NCBI RefSeq assembly: GCF_003265705.1
Contig: NW_020312775.1
Span: forward strand, 8,404,075 to 8,468,074
DNA length: 64,000 bases
DNA from: Callorhinus ursinus
Taxonomy: Eukaryota > Chordata > Mammalia > Carnivora > Otariidae
Direction: 5' to 3'
The position numbers were made by a program, and so were the translations under genes. This document shows, piece after piece, positions 1 to 9,043 of this stretch; within the stretch, counting starts at the first letter, position 1; every line of letters begins with the position of its first letter. The notes below the pieces were generated by a model. That model saw nothing but the letters and a program-made list of their open reading frames with translations. It searched no databases and was not told the origin of the DNA.

Positions 1-199
1 CACCTGGGTGGCTCAGTTAGTTAGGCAACTGCCTTTAGCTCAGGTCATGATCCTGGAGTCCCAGGATCGAGTCCCACATTGGGCTCCCTGCTCAGCAGGG
101 AGTCTGTTTCTCCCTCTGACCCTCCTCCCCCTCTCATGCTCTCTCTCTATCATTCTCTCTCTCTCTCTCTCAATAAATAAAAATCTTTAAATAAAAAAA
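1..199 (+). mobile_element. SINEC (tRNA-derived carnivore SINE)
   Basis: Body reads 'cctgggtggctcag' through 'gctccctgctcagcaggg' to a CT-rich stretch and an AATAAA-containing A-rich tail. The first few bases are cut by the window edge. Confidence 0.95.
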
Positions 200-490
200 T
201 GGGTAAAAGTAAAGAATGATCTAGATTTTTGAAAAACAAATATTTCATAAATTCAAAACTTTATGATTGTTATTATTAATTTCCCAAAAAATCTAATGAG
301 AAAATATTTAATTATTTATTTACTAGACTCATTGTAATTTTATTTTAAAAGCAGTCCTCATTCATTATATACATACATAAGAATAATTTTGATATTGAGG
401 AGAAAGACAGGAATGTTGCATCAGGTTCATGGACAGGTTTGAATTCAGTAACACCATGACTAATATTTCCCAATATGTAATGATAGGACT
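200..490. other. Intronic, AT-rich, no recognised feature
   Basis: Unassigned AT-rich sequence between two SINEs. I see no open frame, splice signal or repeat I can name. Confidence 0.5.
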
Positions 491-500
491 CCTTCATTTT

Positions 501-509
501 TTTAAGATT

Positions 510-544
<35 letters not shown>

Positions 545-712
545 TTTGTCAGAGAGACTGACAGCACAAACGGGGAGCATCAGGCACAGGGAGAATCAGT
601 TTCCCCATTGTGCAAGAAGTCCAATGCAGGACTGCATCCCGGGATCCTGGGATCATGACCCGAGATGAAGTTAGATGTTTAACCAACTGAGCCACCCAGG
701 TGTCTCAAGACA
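501..712 (-). mobile_element. SINEC, minus strand
   Basis: Reverse-complement SINEC: T-rich start with an expanded ATTT tract, then 'gggatcctgggatcatgacc' and 'ctgagccacccagg'. It is flanked by a 10-bp TSD ccttcatttt (491-500 and 713-722). Confidence 0.95.
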
Positions 713-1000
713 CCTTCATTTTAAAGATAGAAATCTATATTCCTTTAAGAACAATCTCTTGGTTTTTCTAAGAAACTAATTTTTGTTGGAATACATCCAC
801 TGCTCATATCAATATTCTACATTTAATCAGTTGTAACTGTGTGCTGAGATGTGCATGGATTAAACATTATGTACACAAGGTTTTGTTTTGTTTTATTTCT
901 CTTCTAGTGAATTTTGGGCAATGGGACATATAGGTTCACTAGTAATCTAAAGTCATTTTTTTAAACTAAAATCACAATGAGGCCAATACAACTTGTTGAT
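713..1000. other. Intronic sequence, nothing recognised
   Basis: AT-rich sequence without a recognisable repeat, exon or RNA signature. Confidence 0.45.
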
Positions 1001-1549
1001 AAAAACTATAAATAAGAACTATAAGGAAACATCCTCAACCTGATAAAGGTCAAGAATGAAATAACCACAGCTAGCATCATATTTAATGATGGAAGACCAA
1101 ATACTTCCTTGTTAAGATAAAACATATGCATATTTGTTCTAACATTTAACATTACACTGGAAATTCTAGGTAGAACAATTAGGCAAGCAAAAGAAATACA
1201 CATCATCTGGCTTAGAAAACAAGAAGTACTACTACCTCTATGTGAAGATGACTGGGTCTTGTATATAAAAAATCCTAAGTGAATTTCTATACAGTAGAAC
1301 TGACAATCCAAAAATAAAATTAAGAGAATAATTTAATTTACAATAAGATTTAAAAGATAAAATACTTAGGAATAAATGTAGTAAAAGAAGCACAAAACTT
1401 GTATAGTGGAAATTGAAAACATTATTGAAATAAATTAGAGAATTTCTAAATAAATGGAAAGATATTTGTGTTCATAGATAAGAACACTTAATATTGTTAA
1501 AATGATAAAACTATTCAAACTGATCTACAGATGCAATGTAGTAACTATT

Positions 1550-1743
1550 TTTTAATATTTTATTTATTTATTTGAGAGAGAGAGAGAATGAGAGATAGAG
1601 AGCACGAGAGGGAAGAGGGTCAGAGGGAGAATCAGACTCCCTGCTGAGCAGGGATCCCGTTGTGGGACTCGATCCCGGGACTCCAGGATCATGACCTGAG
1701 CCAAAGGCAGTCACCTAACCAACTGAGCCACCTAGGTGCCCAA
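1550..1743 (-). mobile_element. SINEC, minus strand, inside old L1
   Basis: Full-length reverse SINEC ending 'ccaactgagccacctagg'. It has a perfect 16-bp TSD caatgtagtaactatt at 1534-1549 and 1744-1759. Confidence 0.96.
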
Positions 1744-1754
1744 CAATGTAGTAA

Positions 1755-1870
1755 CTATTATAAGTAACTATTATAATATCAGTAACTATTATAATTATAA
1801 TAGTTATATGTATAGTTATAATTATATATATAATTATATAAAATATAATTATAATAACTATTATAATTCC
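1755..1870. repeat. AT-rich, hairpin-forming low-complexity stretch
   Basis: Repeated 'aactattataa' and its complement 'ttataatagtt' alternate, so the stretch can fold into AT-rich hairpins. It starts in the duplicated target site of the neighbouring SINE. Confidence 0.7.
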
Positions 1871-1974
1871 AACTGCATAATTTTGAGAGAAGGTGATCCT
1901 AAAAATCATATGGCAATAAGTAGAATCTAGAATAGTCAAAGTGATCTTGGGGGAAAAAAAAGATATGGGAGAAC

Positions 1975-3214
1975 TGGGGAAGATGGAAGAATAGGGGACC
2001 CCCATTTAGTCTCATCCCTTGAATTCAGATAGATATCTATCAAGTCATTCTGAACACCTATGAATTCAACCTGAGATCTAAGAAAAGAATTGCAACTCTA
2101 CAAATAGAAAAGTGACAACTTATTGCAAGATAGGTGGTGTGGAGAAGTGAATTTGAGGGGATATATTGGAAGATAAACTGCAGGATAAAAGAAGGAGCCT
2201 CCTTAAGTCAGCTACTGAAAAGTCATATAGCAGCAGAATGCAAAATCAGAATTTTTAGAAGTCTGTTCCTGTGAGAGACATCCCTGTCTGAAAGGTGCTC
2301 AGGTGGTGAAGAGTGGCTGAATCATAGGTGGGACAGTATGGTTTCAGGATCCCTGGAATTACAGAAAGAGCGGGGGTGCCTGGGTGCTGCAGTTCCCAGG
2401 CATCCAAGCAGGGAAGCCAGCTGCAATCAGTGAGCCCAAAAGTGGGCTCTCAGCTAGGTGTTGCCATAAACCATGAACAGAGGCATGACCAGGTGACAGC
2501 TCTCTAAGCAGGGGCCCAACAAGTAGCAAAACTGCTGGGAGACCCCCTCCCTCCTCCAGAAGGAGCTGCCCAGTACGCACATGATCTGGCAACTCTTTCT
2601 GGAGCAGGGGCCCAGGAAGCAGCAAAACCCTTCCCCTGGGAGGAGCAGTGCAGGTTCATGCATGATCAGGCAACCACTCCCATGGCAAGGGCCCAGAGAG
2701 CAGCGAGGCACTGGTGAGAATCCCCCAAACCCAGGGAGGTTTGGTGCAGGTGTGCACCAAAGACTTCAGGAGTCTTTTGAGTTTGGCACTTAAAAAGGGG
2801 CTTAACTGTTTTTCCCTGAAGGTGCACTGAGGAGTAGCGGCTGGGATCATTGGGTTCTGGGGCTGGAGATCCAGGTGCTGCCATTTTTGTGTTTTTTTCT
2901 TTTTTTTTAAGATTTTATTTCTTTATTCACGAAAGACAGAGAGAGAAAGAGAGGCAGAGACAGAGGAACAAGCGGGACTCGATCCCAGGACCCCAGGATC
3001 ATGACCGGAGCTGAAGGCAGACACTTATCCATCTGAGCCATCCAGGTGCCCAGTGTTGTTTTTTTATTTTTCATCCTCCAAAGTGGACCAGAAAGCTATC
3101 AGGGAACAAAAGGAACATAGAACAACCTGAAGGAGCTTACACTGAGCCCAATCCCCTGGCAAGGGGCAGTGAAACTCTGCCCAGGCAAAAACATCTGGGA
3201 ATCAAGTTTCAGAA
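1975..3214 (+). mobile_element. L1 5'UTR fragment (+), orphan
   Basis: Begins with an L1 5'-end motif (gaagatggaagaatagggg) and runs through a GC-richer 5'UTR resembling the one at 48472-49560 ('gagagacatccctgtctgaa', 'cccctggcaagggg'). It is cut off where the next L1 begins at about 3215, and its ORFs are not found in the window. A SINE interrupts it at 2886-3053. Confidence 0.75.
2886..3053 (-). mobile_element. SINEC variant, minus strand, internally shortened
   Basis: Reverse SINE with 'agattttatttctttattcac' replaced tail and 'ggcagagacagagg', then 'gggactcgatcccagg' and 'ctgagccatccaggtgcc'. The middle, where the 'gcagggagcc' block normally sits, is missing. The tail resembles canid-type SINEC more than its neighbours do. 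Confidence 0.85.
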
Positions 3215-3436
3215 ATATGGAGAAACAGGGGACTATTCCAACCGGTCCCCAGAATTGAGCTGGATATCTACCAGACCACTCTGAACACCCACAAAATCAG
3301 CTTGAGATGTAAGAAGATAGATCTGGATCTCTACAAACAGAATATCACTGGTTCGTTTCCTGGTATGAAGCGGGAAGTCATGATTCTGTGGGCAGGTATC
3401 AGAAAATAAATGGAGGGGGAGGGAGCCCTGGTGATT

Positions 3437-4078
3437 CTACACCACTGGTGAGCGATAGCCTCCTGTGCTGGGGACATGGCACAGACTCGCAGACCGGTAG
3501 TGATGGGGAAAGGACTTTAGGGCAGCCCCTGATACTGAAACCAGGGTGGCAGGGTCATATAGGGGAACTGGGGGCAGCTGGAGGTTTGAGAAGCACAAAG
3601 GGCAGAGATGAACCCTGACCTGGAGATGAGGACTGGGAGCACAGCTTAAGGGCCCACAACCCAGGACATTGCAGTTTATAGCAGCACAGACAGAAACAGA
3701 GATAGTGTGGCCTGGAGAGTTCACTGAAGAACAGATGGCAATCTCTCTGCTCTGAGGCAGAGGGTTGGAAATGATCTCTTCTGCTCTGACTCTCTGAAGA
3801 GATGTGTAAAGCCACCAGGGAAAACCACCAGAGAATAAAAGCTCCAAAAAAACTGTTTTCAGAGCCCATCCCCTGCAACAGGGGGTAGGGCAACTCTGCC
3901 CAAACAGGGTTATGTGAGTAACAGCGTGGTAGGCTCCTCCCCCAGAAGACAGGCTGGGAGAACAAGAGGCCGGCAACAATAAGGTCCCTATAAAACAGAT
4001 GCATCTTGCTTGGGTTGTGGTCAATAATTTGGACTCTGTACATCCTTCAACAGAATGACTAGGAGGACGAACCCCCAA
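3437..4078 (-). other. Long antisense open frame in the L1 5'UTR (213 codons)
   Basis: On the strand opposite the L1, a Met-initiated frame of 213 codons spans most of the 5'UTR. A related antisense frame is present in the second L1 (30049-30282 and 29811-30095), split there by a deletion. No known domain is visible. Base composition (GC-richer, few stops) may explain it; a second overlapping antisense frame of 162 codons (3555-4043) supports that caution. Not claimed as a gene. Confidence 0.3.
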
Positions 4079-4121
4079 AATAGGAAAGACTCAGAGACTG
4101 CTTTCTGCCACAAATTTAGAA

Positions 4122-4988
4122 ATGGATACAGAAATAACCAAGATGTCAGAGATGGAATGCAGGGTAGCAATTGTGAAGACAATAGCTAGAATGGAGAAAT
4201 CGATTAATGGCAAAACAGAGTCTCTAAGGGCACAAATAAAAGCTAAACTGGCAGAACTTAAAAATGCTATTAATGAGATCCAATCTAATCTAGGTAATCT
4301 AACACCTAGGGTAAGCATGGCAGAAGAAAGAATTAGTGATCTAGAACAATTAATAGACAAGGGAAAAGAGGAAGCCAGGGAGAAACAACTCAAAATCCAT
4401 GAAAATAGAATCAGAGAAATAAGTGACACCATGAAACATTCCAATGTCAGAATTATTGGGATCTCTGAGGGGGTGGAGAGAGAGAGAGAGAGAGGACTAG
4501 AAGATATATTTGAGTGAATCATAGCTGAGAACTTCCCTAATCTGGGGAACGAAACAAACATTCATGTCCTAGAGGCAGAGAGGACCCCTCCCAAGATCAA
4601 GGAAAACAGGCCAACAAACCAGCATGTAATAGTAAAACTCGCAAATCTTAGAACCAAGGAAACCATCTTAAGGGCAGTTAGGGGAAAGAGATCCCCTATG
4701 TACAGAGGGAGGAACATCAGAATAATGTCAGATCTATCCACAGACCTGGCAAACCAGAAAGGCCTGGCAAGACATATTCAGGGTCTAAATGAGAAGAACA
4801 TGCAGCCAAGAATATTTTATCCAGTAAGGCTGTCATTTAGAATGAATGGAGAGATGCAGAGCTTCCAAGAGTGGCAGAACCTGAAAGAATATGTGACCAC
4901 TAAGCCGGCCATGCAAGAAATATTAACGGACTGGGTTCTATATAGTCAGGGACAATCTATAAAAACAACGTCTTCACAGGCAACATGA
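4122..4988 (+). pseudogene. L1 ORF1 (RNA-binding chaperone), one nonsense codon
   Basis: ORF1p is the trimeric RNA-binding protein of the L1 ribonucleoprotein particle. The frame from Met 4122 shows the coiled-coil half (LAELKNAINEIQSNLGNLTP, then heptad-like E/K/L sequence). It stops at a TGA at 4515-4517, where the related copy at about 30720 has a CAA. The same frame stays open from 4518 to 4988 and contains the C-terminal half (NEKNMQPRIFYPVRLSFRMN). Total length about 289 codons, near normal for L1. So this copy is one point mutation from an open ORF1, which suggests modest age. Confidence 0.85.
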
Positions 4989-4989
4989 G

Positions 4990-7900
4990 GACAATAAATT
5001 CATATATTTCAATAACTGCTCTCAACGTGAACAGCCTAAATGCTCCAATAAAATGGCACAGGGTTGCAGATTGGATAAAAAGACAGGGCCCATCCATATG
5101 CTGTCACCAAGAGATTCATTTTGAACTTAAGATACATCCAGACTGAAAGTGAAGGGATGGAGATCCATCTTCCATGCCAGCGGACTTCAAAAGAAAGCTG
5201 GGGTAGCAATTCTTATGTCAGACAAGTTAGATTTTAAACTAAAGACTGCAGTTAGAGACACAGAAGGACACTATATCATTCTAACCAAAAAATCTATCCA
5301 ACAAGAAGATCTAACAATTGTAAATATCTATGCCCCCAACATGGGATCAGCCATCTACATAGGCCAACTGTTAACCAAAATAAAGAGTCATATTGAGAGC
5401 AATACATGAATTGTAGGAGGCCTCAGTACTCCACTCTCAGCAATAGACAGATCATCTAAGCAGAAAATCAACAAAGAAACAAGAGCTTTCAATGATACAC
5501 TGGACCAGATGGACCTCAAAGATATATACAGAACATTCCACTATAAAACAACAGAATACTCATTCTTCTCGAGCGCACATGGAACTTTCTTCAGAATAGA
5601 CCACATACTGGGTCACAAATCAGGTCTCAACTGATACCAAAGACTGACATTATCCCCTGCATCTTCTCAGACCATAATGATTCAAAACTGGAACTCTATC
5701 ACAAGAAAAAAGGAAGAAATTCAAACACTTGGAAGCTAAAGACCACTGTGCTCAGGAATGTTTGGGTGAACCAAGAAATCAAAGAACTTAAACAATTCAT
5801 GGGAAAAAAATAAGAATGAAAACAAATCTGTCCAAAACCAATGGGATACTGCAAAGGTGGTCCTAAGGGGGAAATACATACCCATTCAAGCCTCACTCAA
5901 AAAATTAGAAAAAAACAGGAATTCACCAACTAACTTTACACCTTAAAAAGCTAGAGAAAAAGCAACAAACAATGCCTAAGTTATGCATTGGAAGAGAAAT
6001 AATTAAGATTAGATCAGAGATCAATGAATTAGAAATTAGAAACAGTAGATTAGATCAAAGAAACTAGAAGCTGATTCTATGAAAGAATTAATAAGATCAA
6101 TAAACCACTGGCCAGACTTATCCAAAAGAAAAGAGAAAGGACCCAAATTAATAAAATTATGAATGAAAAGGGAGCAATCACTACTAACACCAAGGAAATA
6201 GGAAAAATTATTAGAAATCATTACCAACAACTATTCCAGTAAATTAAGCAACCTAGAAGAAATGGATGCCTTCCTGAAAACCTATAAACTCCCAAGACTG
6301 AAAGAGGAAAAAATTGACAACGTGAATAGGACAATAACCAATAAGGAGATTAAAGCAGTGATCCAGAACTTCCCAAAAAACGAGAGCCTAGGGCCTGATG
6401 GATTCCCTGTGGAATTCTACCAAACATTCAAAGAAGAAATAATACCTATTGTCCTGAAGCTGTTTCAAAAAATAGAAACAGAAGGAAAGCTTCCAGACCC
6501 ATTCTATAAGGCCAGCATTACCTTAATCCCCAAACCAGGCAAAGACCCCATCAAAAAGGAGAATTTCAGACTGATATCGCTGTGGAATATGGATTCCAAA
6601 ATTCTCAACAGAATCCTGGCTAATAAGATCCAACAATACATTAAAAGGATCATCCACCATGACGAAGTGGGATGCAAGAGTGGTTCAACATTCACAAATC
6701 AGTCAATGTGATCGAACACATTAATAAGAGGAAAGAGAAGAACCATATGGTGCTCTAAATTGATGCAGAAAAAGCATTTGACAACATACAGGATCCTTTC
6801 CTGATTAAAACTCTTCAGAGTAGAGGGATAGAGGGAACAATCCACAAATTCATAATCCATCTATGAAAAACCGACAGTGAATATCATCCTCAATGGGGAA
6901 AACTGAGCGCCTTTCCCTTAAGATCAAGAACACGACAAGGATGCCCACTCTCACCATTATTGCTCAACATAGTACTAGAATCCTAGCACGAGCAATCAGA
7001 CAACAAAAAGAAATAAAATGTATTCAAATTGGCAAAGAAAAGGTCAAACTCTCTCTTTTCGCAGATAACATGATACTTTATGTGGAAAAATGAAAAGAAA
7101 CTACTAGAACTCATACAGCAATTCAGTAGTGTGGTAGGATACAAATCAATGCACAGAAATCAGTTGCTTTCTTCTACACTCTCAATGTACTGTAGAAAGA
7201 GAAATTAGAGAAATGATTCCATTTAAATAGCACCAAAAACCATAAGATGGAATAAACTTAACAAAAGAGGTAAAGGATCTATACTCCTGGAACTACAGAA
7301 CACTCATGAATGAAATTGAAGAAAAAACAAAAAGATGGAAAAACATTCCATGCACATGGATCAGAAGAATAAACATTGTTAAAATGTCTATGCTACCCAG
7401 AGCAATCTACCTTCAATGCTATCCTGATCAAAATTCCAATGACTTTCTTCAAAGTGCTAGAACAAACAATCCTAAAATTTGTATGGAATCAGAAAAGACC
7501 CTGAATTGCCAAGGAAATGTCGTAAAAGAAAACAAAGCTGGGGCCATCATGTTGCCTGATTTCAAGTTATTTTACAAAGCAGTGATCACCAAGATAACAT
7601 GGTACTGGTACAAAAACAGACACATAGACCAATGGAATGGAATAGGGAGACCAGATATGCACCCTAAACTCTATGGTCGAATCATCTTTGACAAAGCAGG
7701 AAAATATATGCAATGGAAAAAAGACAATCCCTTCAATAAATTGTGCTGGGAAAATTGGACAGCCACATGCAGAAGAATGACACTCAACAATTCTCTAACA
7801 CCATACACAAAGATAAACTCAAAATGGATGAAAGACCTCAATGTGAGACAAGAATCCATCAAAATCCTAAAGGAGAACATAGGCAGTAACATTTTTGCCA

Positions 7901-8766
7901 TTGGCCACAGCAACTTCTTTCAAGATACATCTCCAAAAGCTAGTGAAACAAAAGCAAAAATGAACTTTTGGGACTTCGTCAAGATAAAAAGCTTCTGCAC
8001 AGAAAAAGAAACAGTCAACAAAACAAAGAGGCAACCCACAGAATAGGAGAAGGTATTTGCAAATGACACTACAGACAAAGGGCTGATTTCCAAAGTCCAT
8101 AAAGAACTTCTCAAACTCAACACCCAAAAAACAAATAATCAAGTAAAAAAAAAAATGGACAGAAAACATAAACACACTTCTGTGAGGAAGACATACAGAT
8201 GGCTAACAGACACATGAAAAAATGTTCACCTTCATTAGCCATCAGGGAATTTAAAATCAAAACATTGAGATACCACCTTACACCAGTTAGAATGGCAAAA
8301 AATGACAAGGCAAGAAACAACAAATGTTGTAAAGGTTGTGGAGAAAGGGGAGCCCTCTTACACTGTTGGTAGGAATGCAAGTTGGTACAACCACTTTGGA
8401 AAACACTCTGGATGTTCCTCAGGAAATTAAAAATAGAGCTACCCTATGACCCAGCAATTGCACTCCTGGGTATTTACCCCCAAAGACACAGATGTAGTGA
8501 AAAGAAGGGGCACCTGCAACCCAATGTTCATAGCAGCAATATCTGCAATAGCCAAACTATGGAAAGAGCAGACATGCCCTTCAAAAGATGAATGGATAAA
8601 GAAGATGTGGTCCATATATACAATGGAATATTACTCAGCCATCAGAAAGGATGAATACCCAACTTCCACATCAACATGGATGGAAGTGGAGGAGATTATG
8701 CTAAGTGAAGGAAGTCAAGCAGAGAATGTCAATTATCATATGGTTTCACTTATTTGTGGTACATAA
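4990..8766 (+). pseudogene. L1 ORF2 (endonuclease / reverse transcriptase), broken
   Basis: ORF2p nicks target DNA and reverse-transcribes L1 RNA. Open pieces appear in order: the endonuclease region (5149-5409, TIVNIYAPNMGSA), the region before RT (6262-6711, '[19 protein letters not shown]' and '[12 protein letters not shown]'), the RT core (6893-7093), thumb and C-terminus (7306-8046), and the last exon-like block (8446-8766, WSIYTMEYYSAIRKDEY). Many stops and frame changes separate them. The RT active-site FADD box reads FADN (near 7060). Confidence 0.85.
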
Positions 8767-9043
8767 GGAATAGCATGGAGGACGCTAGGAGGAGGAAGGG
8801 AAAAATGAAGGGACAAAAATCGGAGGGGGGGAGGAAACATGAGAGACAATGGACTCCAAGAAACATATTGAGGGTTTTAGTGGGGAGGGGGTTAGCCCGG
8901 TGATGGGTATTAAGGAGGGCACCTACTGCATGGAGCACTGGGTGTTATATGAAAACAATGAATCGTGGATTACTACATCAAAAACTAATGATGTATTGTA
9001 TGTGACTAACATAACATAATAAAATTAAGGAAAAATACCTGCA

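Larger units (their letters stand above)
1000..1964 (+). mobile_element. Old L1 ORF2 fragment (+), interrupted by a SINE
   Basis: Degenerate L1 reverse-transcriptase-region sequence: equivalents of 'aaggaaacatcctcaacctgataaagg', 'ttgttaaaatga' and 'gggcaataagtagaatct'-like motifs of the ORF2 3' half, with many stops. It continues after the SINE at 1550-1743 and an AT-rich hairpin stretch. It is more diverged than the L1 copies to its right, so it is probably an older family. Confidence 0.7.
3215..9035 (+). mobile_element. Nearly full-length L1 retrotransposon (+), copy 1
   Basis: Order is complete: a roughly 0.9-kb 5'UTR from 3215, ORF1 at 4122-4988, ORF2 at about 4990-8766, a 3'UTR and an end at 'acataacataataaaatt' near 9025. 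It is inactive: ORF1 has a nonsense codon, and ORF2 has several stops, frameshifts and a mutated catalytic motif. It belongs to the same carnivore L1 group as the copy at 29403-35335. It lies antisense to PCDH11X. I found no convincing TSD. Confidence 0.9.

Noticed and set aside
2359..2884. Several 64-88 codon frames on both strands in the orphan L1 5'UTR
   Set aside because: GC-richer L1 5'UTR without domain similarity; frames overlap on both strands as expected by chance.
3555..4043. 162-codon antisense frame in L1
   Set aside because: It overlaps the 213-codon antisense frame in another frame; it probably reflects stop-poor base composition.
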